Origin: Sugiyamaella lignohabitans
Lineage: Eukaryota > Ascomycota > Dipodascomycetes > Dipodascales > Trichomonascaceae
Direction: 5' to 3'
NCBI RefSeq assembly: GCF_001640025.1
Contig: NC_031674.1
Span: 2,480,001-2,544,000, forward strand
Length of the DNA: 64,000 nt
Position 1 is the first letter of the stretch. Each line of letters begins with the position of its first letter. Shown piece after piece: positions 9,039-20,513 of the stretch. A program made the position numbers and the translations under genes. The notes beneath the pieces are model-generated. The model did no database searches. It worked only from the letters and a program-made list of their open reading frames with translations, and was not told where the DNA came from.

Positions 9039-11744
9039 ATGACAGAAGTCAATAACACGGACTTGATAACTGCTGCCGCAATATCAAGAGCTCCTTTTGG
9101 CGACCAACTATCGCGTTTAGCATCAATAACTTTACCGAGTCCAGAGGAAATTGATTCTTTGGCTAAAGGAAATGCCAATACATCTGGAAAGCCTTTATCA
9201 GATAAAACAGTAAATGCTAGCTCGCCAACTATTGATGGATTTCCGAATAACTCTTGTCCCACGGGGCCTCACGCAATCTTAGCTCAGATATCTTCAGCTG
9301 TAGACAATGTTCTGTTTTATTTTAAAACTGCAAGAGCAGTTCTTACAGGTCTTGATGCAGAAGATAATGTCGAATGGATTTACGAAGGCCGGCAGGCCGT
9401 CTTCGATGTTGGTTCTACAATTCTTCGGGCAGGCGACACTATGACACAGATGATGAGTGTTTTGGAACAAACAAAGTCCTCAAATAACGACAGTGAGCAG
9501 CAAGAACAGGATGATAAGTTGAGTGCAAAACAATATATTCCTGTTGTGGATAAAATCGAACAAGCTATTAAAGAATGGCATGAGATTTTGGACCTCGTAA
9601 GGTATCTGCGCCTACAGGTTGATATTTCCACTGAGTGGAAAGATCTGTACGAACAAATTTTGACAGAAGTCAGCGATGAGATTGATAGCTGTGCAACATC
9701 TGTCTTTGAGATTCAAGAAAAGCTATTGTCCAAGGCTGAACCAACTAGTGTCGACATCGATGCTTTGATCACAGTGATGGACGAGAGCCCGTATATGGGA
9801 AAGATCAAGTTACCCAGTTTGACGGAATCTGAAAGAGATCTTAATCGAAGCTATCTAGAACTTAACTCTAAGCTCAAACCATTGCGAGCGAGTCTCGATT
9901 TTGTACCTCTTCGAATTGAGCATTACAACCAAACAGCTAAGGACATATTTCCTTCGTCTGTTGCAACTCTTAACAAAAAGCATAAAGAACTTGAAGAAAG
10001 GTTTGATAAAGTGACGCGAGATGTCAAGGCTCTGGAAAAACAGCTTGGTGATGAGCGTTGGAAGACTATCTTTCGAAAGACTGGAAACAAAGCAGTAGAG
10101 ATGCTGAATACGCTCCAGGAGAATCTGAATATAATCAGCTCCGAACAACAGAAAGCTCGTCAAGGAGATAAAATTGACAGGGCAAAAATGGATCGATATG
10201 CTACTAAAAATGGATACTTGATGCCAGCTATAGCCCGTCACATATCCATCATTGATCGTGCTATTAGGGAAAGATTTTCTGTTACAAGTGAAATGTATAC
10301 GGTCCAGGCAGCTTTGCACCGACAATGGAACTCCCTGGTACTTCTCGCTGAGACAAAAGCAGGTCTGGATGAGGAACTAGGTGAAGGAGTTGGAAGCCCT
10401 TGTTCTGGGAGAGGTAATAATTCTACGCATTCGGGTGACTTTTCTATTACCACTGCATTTTCTCAATATTCAATAGGGTCAAGCTCTCCAAATTCTTCTC
10501 CAGCGACATCACCGACACCATCGAATTCTGGAACTTCGAAACCTGGATTAGTTCGCCATCATCGCAAGAAGTCAAGTCTAGATATAGCGCCTGTTCGGGG
10601 GTTAGCAATCAAGTTCCCTGCTCCTCATCGAAGAAAACCGTCGGTAACGAACCCAATGTTAGCTCCAGTAGGTACAGCTGCAGAAAGTAGCACTTCTTCG
10701 AATGATGAGCTAGAAAGCCGGTTATCAAGTATTTCATCTACTACCAGTGCGAATGAAAGTAATAAAATTGCATCACCATCTCCGTCCTCTCCTTCTCCTC
10801 ATGTGCCAATATCATCCACTGAGGCTATATCGCCCTCAATAATGCACCCGCGCACTTCTCCTAGCACTACTGCTGTCGCCATTGTAAATGTCTCGAAAAA
10901 ATCATCACCGCTACCTCAAAACGATCTTAAGAGTGCCACAGCTGTTAGTCCATCGCTATCGAGAGATGGTAACTTTTTGAAACCCGTGTCATCACTATCA
11001 CATAGTCATACGGCTCAAAACTCAATCCCAGCAGGTCGAAATTCTAGACTGAGCATGACACCTTCCAGTTTATCTTTGTTGCCCCTACCAATGCCTGCCA
11101 AGCAATCTCAAATTCCTATTTATTCACCAGAGAGAAAGTCATTTCCCTCTAGGGCATCACTTGGTACCCCGTTGTCACGGCCATCGTCCAAACTCGAGTC
11201 TCGTCAGTCACTAACCGGTGCATATCCAGAATTCCAGACCCCTAGCAAGCTTCCTAGGCCTGCCTCGAGGCGAAGCGACATAGGTCCAACTGCATCTATG
11301 ACGGAACGTCGAACTTCATCTAGAATTGGAATGATTCCAGTTCCAAGTACGCCAGCACAGGGTACTCAACGAGCATCTAGGGTCTCCATGACGCCCATCC
11401 CGAGTACTCCAAATACAAGGCCCCAGCCAGCTTCTGGAATAAAGCGCCCAACATCTCGTCTTGAAATCCAAGCACTCCATACCCCAAAGCTGAACTCATC
11501 TCATTTTGAACCTCCAGCGTCTACTCCTAGCCCGGGGGTTAGTCGCAGAGTCTCGAGTTCCTCGCTCCAGAGACCAATGACAGTGGATAGAAGGTTGGAT
11601 CGAAAGGTTTCACTTCCGAGTCATCTTCATCAAACGGCTTCAGTACGAAGGGCTGTGACTCCTTTCGAAATGAATCGCCCAGGAAGCAGCTCGTCGAATT
11701 CACGAATTGTACCACCTGTACCATCCAGACCCCCATGGAGGTAA
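9039..11744 (+). CDS. KAR9: Kar9-like spindle-orientation protein
   Basis: 901 residues, no intron. Residues 1 to about 460 are mostly helical, with the pattern of the Kar9 domain (LSRLASITLPSPEEI, FYFKTARAVL, RWKTIFRKTGNKAVEMLNTL, MDRYATKNGYLMPAIARHIS, ERFSVTSEMYTVQAALHRQW). The rest is a Ser/Pro/Arg-rich disordered tail. The tail carries an SxIP motif (QSQIP, residues about 689-692) and a related SKLP near 735, the kind of short motif that binds EB1/Bim1. Kar9 links Bim1-decorated microtubule ends to myosin V and orients the spindle. It is longer than the Saccharomyces protein (644 residues), mostly in the tail. Recognition rests on overall pattern rather than a catalytic motif, so it is good but not certain. 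Confidence 0.72.
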   Translation: MTEVNNTDLITAAAISRAPFGDQLSRLASITLPSPEEIDSLAKGNANTSGKPLSDKTVNASSPTIDGFPNNSCPTGPHAILAQISSAVDNVLFYFKTARAVLTGLDAEDNVEWIYEGRQAVFDVGSTILRAGDTMTQMMSVLEQTKSSNNDSEQQEQDDKLSAKQYIPVVDKIEQAIKEWHEILDLVRYLRLQVDISTEWKDLYEQILTEVSDEIDSCATSVFEIQEKLLSKAEPTSVDIDALITVMDESPYMGKIKLPSLTESERDLNRSYLELNSKLKPLRASLDFVPLRIEHYNQTAKDIFPSSVATLNKKHKELEERFDKVTRDVKALEKQLGDERWKTIFRKTGNKAVEMLNTLQENLNIISSEQQKARQGDKIDRAKMDRYATKNGYLMPAIARHISIIDRAIRERFSVTSEMYTVQAALHRQWNSLVLLAETKAGLDEELGEGVGSPCSGRGNNSTHSGDFSITTAFSQYSIGSSSPNSSPATSPTPSNSGTSKPGLVRHHRKKSSLDIAPVRGLAIKFPAPHRRKPSVTNPMLAPVGTAAESSTSSNDELESRLSSISSTTSANESNKIASPSPSSPSPHVPISSTEAISPSIMHPRTSPSTTAVAIVNVSKKSSPLPQNDLKSATAVSPSLSRDGNFLKPVSSLSHSHTAQNSIPAGRNSRLSMTPSSLSLLPLPMPAKQSQIPIYSPERKSFPSRASLGTPLSRPSSKLESRQSLTGAYPEFQTPSKLPRPASRRSDIGPTASMTERRTSSRIGMIPVPSTPAQGTQRASRVSMTPIPSTPNTRPQPASGIKRPTSRLEIQALHTPKLNSSHFEPPASTPSPGVSRRVSSSSLQRPMTVDRRLDRKVSLPSHLHQTASVRRAVTPFEMNRPGSSSSNSRIVPPVPSRPPWR

Positions 11745-11849
11745 GGATGGATGGTCTTTTATAGTTTCATGTCATGCTATATTATATTTTTTTCGGAGTC
11801 TTATGATTATATATTTATGCATATTTCCTATTCTTTTTTGTCATAGTAA

Positions 11850-12437
11850 TTAGTCCCTATTCCTACCTGAAAACAGACCGGCACCAGACCGGTTTTCTGA
11901 TCCAAAAATTTTAGAAGCTACTGTCTGTTGCTCTCTCTTGATCAACTCAGCTTCATCAAACATCCTCAAGCCTCCATCTTGGGTGAACTCTCCTAGCTGT
12001 CTTTTCCTTTCTTCACCGAGAATGACTGCATTGTTAGGGTCCATCTTCCAATTATAACTGGTGCTGACTTATAACATACCTCTTTTATATAATCCAATAG
12101 AAGAAACAATCAGTAAAGGCACAGCAATGAAAAGTAACTTTACACTGAAAGTGTTAGTTTCATGCACTTCATACTATACAATGTCCAGTAATTTACCGCT
12201 AGTGCAACAACAAAGCACCACAAACAAGCCGTAACACTTTTAACAACTTTTCTAAGGTTTTGGAAAGCTTTGACATGATCAAGCCGTTTCGAAAAGACCC
12301 ACGGATCAGATACACAGATAGTCGAGATATCTATTAACATACCTTAGAGGATTTCCTACTCCAGGAATAGACTTGGGAGCTGCTTTAGGGCCGGATTTCG
12401 AGCCTGAACGGGGGCTATATTTAGGATTAGGAGTCAT
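11850..12437 (-). CDS. Unnamed single-pass membrane protein, three exons
   Basis: Exons 12437-12343, 12144-12080 and 12025-11850 join to 111 residues. The introns begin GTATGT and end CTAAC-ACTTTCAG and CTAAC-AATGCAG; the second is only 54 bases. The N-terminus is basic and Pro/Ser/Lys-rich (SGSKSGPKAAPK), exon 2 encodes one membrane helix (VKLLFIAVPLLIVSSIGLY) followed by KR, and exon 3 encodes a charged tail ending SGAGLFSGRNRD. The short frame beginning at the ATG at 12044 is not the real start: that ATG lies inside intron 2. I do not recognise the family. A small organelle or ER membrane protein would fit. Consistent phases across three exons and classic branch sites make the gene itself credible. 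Confidence 0.62.
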
Positions 12438-12580
12438 TCTCCCATACAGTCTGAGCTATAGTCGAAATGTCGCGAACCTATATTAAAACTATGACCCTAA
12501 CCTCTGCCTTATCTTCAGGTTAGGGAAGTTGATAAATGAACCATGCAGAAAAAATATTTATTAATGAAGGGGTGCTGTAG

Positions 12581-12595
12581 ATGTTTAAAAATTAG
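12581..12595 (+). promoter_or_regulatory. Short uORF ahead of DIM1
   Basis: ATG TTT AAA AAT TAG, four codons and a stop, ends 30 bases before the DIM1 ATG. Whether it is in the mRNA depends on the unknown transcription start. Confidence 0.3.
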
Positions 12596-12625
12596 TATTT
12601 GTCTCTCTCTTTTAATACCAACAAA

Positions 12626-13639
12626 ATGGGTAAAATAGCATCTTCTAAGAAGTCCAACTCAGATGCCGCGGCCAAGACCTCGGTATTCAAGATGAATACA
12701 GATCTTGGTCAGCATATACTTAAAAATCCTCTTGTTGCACAGGGAATTGTAGACAAAGCTGATATAAAGCCATCAGATACCGTTCTAGAAGTTGGTCCAG
12801 GTACTGGTAACCTGACAGTCAGAATCTTAGAAAAGGCACGAAAAGTAATCGCTGTAGAAATGGACCCTCGTATGGCGGCCGAATTAACTAAGCGTGTTCA
12901 AGGCAAACCTGAACAAAAGAAACTTGAAATTATGCTGGGCGATTGTATCAAGACTGATCTCCCTTATTTCGATATTTGCATTTCCAACACTCCATATCAG
13001 ATTTCATCACCCCTGGTGTTCAAACTTTTGAACCAACCTCGTCCTCCAAGAGTGTCAATCCTCATGTTTCAAAGAGAATTTGCATTGCGGTTGTTAGCTC
13101 GTCCTGGCGATACTTTGTACTGTAGATTATCAGTCAATGTACAAATGTGGGCTAAAGTCACTCATATCATGAAAGTTGGTAGAAATAATTTCAGACCCCC
13201 ACCACAAGTTGAGTCGTCAGTTGTAAGGATTGAAATCAAACAACCTCGTCCCCAGGTTGATTTTAATGAATGGGACGGTCTTCTCAGAATCTGTTTCGTA
13301 CGTAAGAACCGAACAATTTCCGCTGGTTTTAAATCAGCTCAGGTTATGGCTATTCTTGAAAAGAATTATAAAGCGTACTTATCAGAATACGGCCCTACTC
13401 CAGATGATATCGAAGCCAGTCAAAACGGAGAAGCAGATCAAGATGTAGAAATGGAAATCGATGATGGAAATTCCACTAAGAAGCAGAAGGCAACTGGATT
13501 ATCGGCTGTAGTATTGCGCAAGGTGGAAAGAGTTCTTAAACAGACTGAAATGGGTGAGAAGAGATCAGGGAAATGCGATGAAACAGACTTTCTGAAACTT
13601 TTGTATGCATTCCACAAGGTGGGAATTCACTTTGCGTAA
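12626..13639 (+). CDS. DIM1: 18S rRNA dimethyladenosine transferase
   Basis: 337 residues. The open frame extends upstream without an ATG, so the start is ATG 12626 (MGKIASSKK), matching the MGKAAKKK start of yeast Dim1. Dim1 dimethylates two adjacent adenines near the 3' end of 18S rRNA and is needed for pre-rRNA processing in the nucleolus. The SAM-binding motif [10 protein letters not shown] and the NTPYQISS catalytic motif (NxPY class) are intact. Long stretches are nearly identical to the Saccharomyces protein, including [24 protein letters not shown] and [19 protein letters not shown]. The C-terminal [16 protein letters not shown] is also family-typical. Confidence 0.97.
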   Translation: MGKIASSKKSNSDAAAKTSVFKMNTDLGQHILKNPLVAQGIVDKADIKPSDTVLEVGPGTGNLTVRILEKARKVIAVEMDPRMAAELTKRVQGKPEQKKLEIMLGDCIKTDLPYFDICISNTPYQISSPLVFKLLNQPRPPRVSILMFQREFALRLLARPGDTLYCRLSVNVQMWAKVTHIMKVGRNNFRPPPQVESSVVRIEIKQPRPQVDFNEWDGLLRICFVRKNRTISAGFKSAQVMAILEKNYKAYLSEYGPTPDDIEASQNGEADQDVEMEIDDGNSTKKQKATGLSAVVLRKVERVLKQTEMGEKRSGKCDETDFLKLLYAFHKVGIHFA

Positions 13640-13817
13640 ATATTTATGAGCTATCTCACCATTAATTATTAATTACTATTATTATTTTTATTGAGCTTTT
13701 TTTTTTTTTTGCAGTATATAGTGTAATGTGAACTGCGACGAGTTCAAAACACCCAGTCATAAAACGGGAAGGACTTACCCATTAGTCATAAAACGTATCG
13801 TATTATTATTATTAACA

Positions 13818-16800
13818 TTATTCTTGTTCTTTGGATTCGGTATCCACAACGGTCCAGGAACCATCAGTATGAGTTGAGTCGTCCTCTTGACTGGAATTAC
13901 TCTTCTTGTCTCTCTCTTCATCATGTTCTTGATCAGAGTCGTCATGACAAATTGGCAACGACGGTAATGGGGCTGTTGCTCTTTGTACCAGTTTCACAGG
14001 AAGTCCAGCCACGTCCATCAGTGTCGGTATTTTCCGTCCTACAGGGACATTTCCATCTTTAATCAAGCTTCTAGCATATTCAAGCTCTTGATAAATAACT
14101 TGAATAGCAGTATCCACACCATTTTCCTCTCTAATTCTCTTACCAATGTCTGCGGCTTTAGAGATGATTCGCTCATTATGAGTTACCTCCCAAAGTGCCT
14201 TTGAGAATTGATTCACAGTCAGCTTACGCAGATGGACACCTGCTCCCAAGTCTTCAACTCTTCCAGCATAGAAAAACTGATCACCAAAGAAGGGCTTAAT
14301 AATAGTTGGCAGACCAGCTCTTAAACTAGCTCCGGTGGTACCTGAACCACCATGGTGGACGGCAGCATCCACTTGTGGGAACAGCCAATCATGAGGGGCC
14401 GACTTAATTTGATAAATCTCTGGAGGTAGCTCAACTTCAGGGACAGAGGCATCGCCTTTACCAAGTCTGTCAGACCAACCCTTCGACAAGATGCAACGAA
14501 CACCGGCCTTTTGAACAGAAGCAACAACAGCTTTAGTCAACTCCTTTGGATTGGACACAACAATCGAACCAAATCCAATATATACCAGCTTGGCATCATC
14601 CTTACGGGCTTTAGCGATAAAGTCTACCAAAGATTTATCTGGGACATAATCTTCGCCACCCTCATCAAGGAACCAGTAACCAGTAACACGAATCCAGGAC
14701 GGGAAGTCAACAGGAGGTACTAATACACTTGGACTCACATTGTACATGAAAGGAACTTGGGTCTGCTGAAGAAGGTCTAAGTTTGTTCGTGGCAAATGTA
14801 GAGTCTTCTTTCTCCAACGATTGACCTGTCCAGATATGCCCTTCCAGAACACATTATCAAACATAACATATGTGAGATAATTGTAAGAACCGCCCATCTT
14901 CTGTTCAGGGACAATGAATGCATGTGGATAAGCTCTTGTTCTGGTCCATGGCATTGTAAAAGCCCTCATATAAGGAATCTTCAAAGCCTCGGCAATATGG
15001 ATACCCGCCATGGCACTTGGACTCTCAATCAATACATCAGTATCCTGACATGCCTTCCAAGCAGTTAAAAGCAATTCATCAATCCAGTCGCGGAATTTAG
15101 CTGCAGCTTCTCTAAGGAACGAGACAGAAAACATACCATGTTCAATCATAATTTTCATCAGAGCACCAGGATCACCAGCAACTTCAGCAAACTCAATTCC
15201 ATGTTTTTCGATCCATGGCTTGAATTCAGCATGCGTGGCAATCTTGACTTTGTGACCCTCTTTCAAGAGACCTTTGCCCAGTGAGATATATGGTTGAACA
15301 TCACCTCTTGAACCAATTGTGAGTAGAGTAAATCGAAGACTATCTTTGGCCTTACCGACAAAGAAATCGTTGCTAGTATCATTACAAGGCTCAAGAATAA
15401 CAGGTGGGACATTAATACCTGGTGGCAATTCATTGCGAAGCGCATCTTCATAAGTAATGAGTCTGGCCGAACGAAGAGCGTAATCACTCCCAGATTGTCT
15501 AATAATAGATCTGTTCTTGGATCGATCCATTTCCCGGAGAATCATGATTTCGCAATCATCTCTATTATTACTAGAGCCAAACTCGAAGAAAATCTCTTCG
15601 TGACCATGCACAACAATAACCAATCCAGAGTAACCGAATCTGAAACCCTTTTCTTTTGTGACATTCTCAACCACGTGAAGAGGTAAAATCATCTTGGTGT
15701 TTGTACCAGGAAGCAGACTGCGGAAGCATAAATGCTCATTACTAAGATACATCTTTCCGTAAATCGGGATAGCTTTTTGGATATGGCAAAAATAAGTAGC
15801 CACAAGGTTATCAGTTTCTCCAAGAGAGAAATGAGCCCTGAATCTTTCATTACTTTCGGCACCATCCTCTTCGGAAACCAGATGTCGGTCATCTCTAAAG
15901 CCACCAGCTTGATTTGGATCACGGAAATGTTTCCGCCCACCACCCCACATATCAGTGACCTTATGAACAATATTAGCGCTCTTCTTCTTTTTCTTATCAG
16001 AGCTTTCATATTGAATCTGGTTCGATTCACTTGCAGAAAGAAAGTCATAGCTCTTGTTGTCTTCTCCTGGAGTAGATGCTCCACTTCCACTGCCTCCTTC
16101 TTTCTTGAATATCTGACCAATTGAGCTACTGATCCTAATATGACCAGTAGTATGACCAGTAGGATAAACCTCTTCTTGTTCATGCGACTTCCGGTCCCTA
16201 TCACTCTGGAGGGCCGCCATGGCAGCCGAAACAGCCAACTGATCAGGGGGAGTACCAGGTCGACTCTTTTGACGAGACGGCATTGATTCACCAGGGGGAG
16301 ATTCCAAACCACTTGGCGAATCCAAGGTCCAGTCCTTGATGACTTCTTTCGATGAAGTCGACTTAAGGGGGCCAATTCGTGGTGACAAATGTGGTGATCC
16401 GGGAGTAGTACTTCCCTCATTGTCGTTAAACAAATTGCGTACCTTTTTGCTCAGAGAGACAGACGAATTGGTCTTTTTCAGAGAATCGACAGGGCTCTTT
16501 GGCGTACTAGCAACATTGCTCGCAGCGGCTGCAACCATAGGCGACTTCACTTTCAGCGACGTCTGAGTCTTGAGCAACTTTGGGCGATTTTCACGAATCT
16601 CTTCCAAATTCAATGAACCAGCTTTTGCTGCAAGATCAGTACTGGAGGAGTCGTCGACGGCAATACCAGAAACTCCAAGTTCCTTCATAGAAACTTTGAT
16701 TGCGTCAACCACCTCTTTACCCTTGGTGAAGAAAGCCAGTACATACTCATCAACGGCATATGTTTCATCGTTCTCAATTGCTCTGATCTTAAGCGTGGTG

Positions 16801-17604
16801 GCAATATTCATAATAGGACTATCTTCCAAGTCTATAATATTGACCAGAGGTATGATGATCTTAACATAGTCGCCTTCGTTTCGACTACGGAAGATCTCTT
16901 TCTGAAGTGCTTTCACCCACTCATGAGCAGCCTTTGCTGAATCGGCCTTGAATGTGTAGGTACGAGTTTCAGTGATAATACTGAAGGTGGAAGATTTAAG
17001 CTGTTCTTTCTCAAGGCCATGATGGACGATTTCGGCCTTTACAGCATAACGGAGGTCGATAGTTCCAGCAGGGAAGTACATTTCAGTGGCATTGGTATAG
17101 TAAGAAAACGAGTCGCTTCTTAGCACAAACCAAAATTTCGAAAACGAGGGAGTCTTTCTGCTCTTCTTTCGCAACGAGCCACTCTTGATAGAATCCGTCT
17201 GGTTTCGGGGCATATACGCAAAGAAGCAAGCATAGCTGTTTGTCAAATAGAGATGGCCCTGTAAGAGGATCTCCTTGAGCAGCCAGCATGGATAATCTAT
17301 CTTCAGTTAGTAACTATATATCATAACCACGCCACACATAGCTCGCGAAGCGAGCACAACGAGGTCTGGGGCAGCGCCTCAGCCACCGGAGGCAACAATC
17401 ACTTACCGCCCAGAAGAACATCATCAGAAGAAATTCCAAGCTGTTGGCGCAACTTATCGGTCAGGGCCAAAGCCCGTGAATTCTGGACTTTGGTAGATGA
17501 AGAGCGACCGCCATGTCTAGATGCAGGAGACTTGCTTCTAGATCTATTGCTAGTATCATTGACGACAAGAGATTGCACGCTGGTAGATAAATGACATGGT
17601 GTCG

Positions 17605-17639
<35 letters not shown>

Positions 17640-18370
17640 ATGGATGGCGATGTCTCAGAGCTCTCAGCAGGGGTAGAGGTCTCGTCCGATTTGTTAGTCT
17701 TTTCCTTGTTGCTCTCAGTAGTAGCAGCTCCTTCCGCAATAGTATCAAGAGACGGAGTCAAAGACTCTTCGCTGGGGCTACGGGCAGGTGTTAGAGGCTT
17801 AGGACTTTGGGTGCTATCAGCACCATCTTTCTGGTCTTCATCATCACTGGTGGCAGTATTGCTAATGGAAAGTTTGTGTCGACTCGAGTCGGTGGCACTC
17901 TTCGAACCAGGAGTCTTGGAGGTGGTCGCAGGACGTCGAACAGGTGAGGCACTGCGAGAACTGGTTGACGACTGAGGAGCGAGGCTGGTGTCATCATCTT
18001 CATAATCATCACCGTCGTCGCCATAGTCCTCATCCACGTCGTCGTCAAATTCGTCGAAACGCTTGGATTGGGCTCGAGCAGTAGCAGTCAGAAACGAAAA
18101 CATAGAGTGGGCCATACCACGGCCATCAGCACGATCTTCAGATGACGACCGTCTTGAAGGCGATCCAGATCGAGATGAAGCTTGTGAAGATGACGAGCGA
18201 GTATGACCAAACAGAGTAGCCTTAATGCTAGATCCAGACGGCAGGTGGTCTTCACTTTCATCACGCTCATGATCTTTTGATTCGCCTTCAGACTCTTTTT
18301 TAGAAGCCCGGCCTCTACCCCTATGGGGGTGCAGGTTCGGCAAGAACATTGAAGCTGATGGTGGGGTCAT
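13818..18370 (-). CDS. ATG26: Sterol 3-beta-glucosyltransferase, two exons
   Basis: Exon 1 is 18370-17407 and exon 2 17296-13818, giving 1480 residues. The 110-base intron starts GTAAGT and ends CTAAC-TGAAGATAG, and half of it is a hairpin element (17341-17393). The join reads LLG-DYPCWLLKEILLQGHLYLT, restoring the first GRAM domain seen in Atg26. A PH domain follows (GSLRKKSRKTPSFSKFWFVLR), then a second GRAM domain (FRAHFSLGETDNLVATYFC) and a UDP-sugar transferase domain starting LLTIGSRGDVQPYISLGKG, with HHGGSGTTGASLRAGLPTI in the donor site. It adds glucose from UDP-glucose to ergosterol at membranes; in some yeasts it acts in pexophagy. The N-terminal 320 residues are low-complexity, with an 11-Gln run. 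Size agrees with other yeast Atg26 proteins. Confidence 0.95.
17341..17393 (-). repeat. Hairpin element copy 1, in ATG26 intron
   Basis: 53 bases. In the sense of ATG26 it reads forward from GCCTCCGG. Terminal hairpin GCTCGC-TTC-GCGAGC; the internal stem is slightly decayed (CTGAGGC/GCCCCAG). Confidence 0.9.
17606..17638. repeat. CTG/CAG trinucleotide run
   Basis: Eleven CTG units on the plus strand, which is CAG in ATG26 and encodes 11 Gln in its disordered N-terminal region. Confidence 0.95.
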
Positions 18371-18625
18371 TGTGAGTTTGTAATGATCCCACTAGTACCA
18401 GTTACCAGTCAGAACAGTCGATAGAATCACAGAAGTGTTCTTCACTTTAATTCGTTTTCTTATTTGAATCACAATAATCAGAGTTCTTCTCAGTTGTTGA
18501 TTCGGCTGCTGCTCCTGAGTGTCTCAATACAAAGTTCACTCAGACGATATCCCAAAAGATACCGTGCGATCTGCTAAACAAGTAAAATCACAATTACTCT
18601 GATTTGACCAGAACCCACTCTGATT

Positions 18626-18662
18626 CAACGCTGATTCAAATTCAATTCAAATTCAATTCAAT
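18626..18662. repeat. ATTCA-type tandem repeat
   Basis: Alternating ATTCAA and ATTCA units, in the ATG26 upstream region. Confidence 0.7.
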
Positions 18663-19517
18663 TTCAACTCTTGCCACTTCTACAATCACCTTCAAAACCG
18701 TTTATAAGTCGGTGGTAGTAGGTTATGTATACTTCGGCAGGGCTGCTTCTGCTGCTGCTGCTTGTCTCTCTTATCTTATCTGCTGATGCACAAGCACCAT
18801 GTAATAACAGTAGTCAAATATAGTGGTGGTACAGGAAATGAAGTAATAGAATAGACGAGCTCAGTAGGATTTTAATCAATTTAAAAATTCCAAAAAATCC
18901 AAAATCGTTTTATTTCAATTTGTCTTAATGTGTGTTTGTTTGATTAAAGAAGAAAAAAAGCGAAGTTTTGTCAGATTGCTTCTTGAAGGCGCCGAACGAA
19001 AAAAAGTGCCCAGATATACTCGTCTGCCAGAAGTGCCGAAAACCCAATCTTCCGATGCGCGTCTGCCTCAATATTTATTCCTCCCGCATACTTACTTACC
19101 CAAAGATTATTGAATGACGATCTCCCAAGAGGCAACTGCAGATTGCGCACCGAATGCACCGGTACCTCCCGCAGCACCGACGTTCGGCCTTTTGAAAAAG
19201 AGAAATAACCTCTATAGTTTAAGTGTACAGGACCGATGCTGCACCGATCTGTCCTAATTCAGTACCAGTCTAGTACAGGTACAGAAGAAGAGTAAATCAA
19301 GGTTACTCGGGAAGCCCACAACCTCGATATAGAATACTATCACAAGGGCTTTTGTGCTAGTACTGACTCTACTGGAATAATTATTCAACAATTAACAATC
19401 AGCAATGGCAATTCACTTACACTATAATAGACACGACACGCTATGCCCTTTGAGTAGATGTGTCTGGCATAGGTATACGTACACCCGCGTCACATAGAGT
19501 TTGTAGCAGCACTAATT

Positions 19518-19605
19518 GGTGATATTTGGTAGGGATGTGTAGTGGTGATATTTGGTAGGGATGTGTGGTGGAGATATGTGGTGGGGAGTATGTGTGGATG
19601 CGTAG
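19518..19605. repeat. 26-base minisatellite
   Basis: Two near-exact units containing GATATTTGGTAGGGATGTGT, followed by diverged GT-rich units (GGAGATATGTGGTGG). G-rich on the plus strand. Confidence 0.75.
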
Positions 19606-20456
19606 TCCTAGGTAATCTGTGCCAATTGGTATGTGGTGGAGACAGTTGATAGGTGGTGAGAGATATGTCTAGTTCCTAGGTAGTTAAGTGATATGTACTA
19701 TTCCCAGGGAGTAAGTGGTAGCTATAACAGTAATTGACCTATGTATGACCAAAGTAACTTAACAGCTCATTTCCTGTGCCAGCATCAAATATATATATAT
19801 ATATAAATACAAACGATTGGCAAATACCAAACCACTTCCCGGTGAAAAAACAACCCAATCAAGTATCCACACAGAAAACTGTGGCCAATATACGACAAGC
19901 ATGGAACAATAGGCCGACAATACATACATAACTCCGAAAAAATGTCATATGCAAAGCGGACAATCAAACTTACTTACTTCAACAGGCATATGTCCGGGAT
20001 TTCCACCTTTGGTGCGGTGGAGGGGTGGCATATCCTGGGCACCATGCAAACTCTCAACAAACAACAATTTCCCGTCCCGATTAGCTTGCCAGCCTAAAAT
20101 GATGACCACAAAATTAGATTCGGGAGCATCAGGTAAACAAACGACGCCACCGGACCGTTCGGACGGGCTAGAAACTGCACTTCCTCCCCGTCTTTCCCTG
20201 ATAATACCACCATAACAAGGGCCACACTAAAGCTTGTTTAGGGACTATAAAGGGTCATCATTACTCAAAACAAAACGTCCGTGAAACCAGTCCGCGGTGG
20301 TCAGTCCCGTCTCTGTTCACAGTGCCAATTGCCTCCTGACATCACCCGCTACGGTTTTAGATTGGGTGCCTGGGTTGTTGACCCCCGTAATATAGATTCA
20401 TACCTGAGTCATACTTTTCTCTGTCTTTTCGTAAGTTTAATGGGTTTGGGAGACAT

Positions 20457-20513
20457 GCCTCCGGCGGCTGGGGCTCCGCCCCAGACCCCGTGGCTCCTCT
20501 CGCTGCGCTCGAG
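20457..20513 (+). repeat. Hairpin element copy 2
   Basis: 57 bases, GCCTCCGG start, internal stem CTGGGGC-TCC-GCCCCAG, 3' end CTCTCGCTGCGCTCGAG. Identical to copy 3, which lies inverted 1 kb away. Confidence 0.92.

Noticed and set aside
12044..12044. ATG at 12044 as start of a 64-codon gene
   Set aside because: It lies inside intron 2 of the three-exon gene; a CTAAC-AATGCAG 3' site follows directly.
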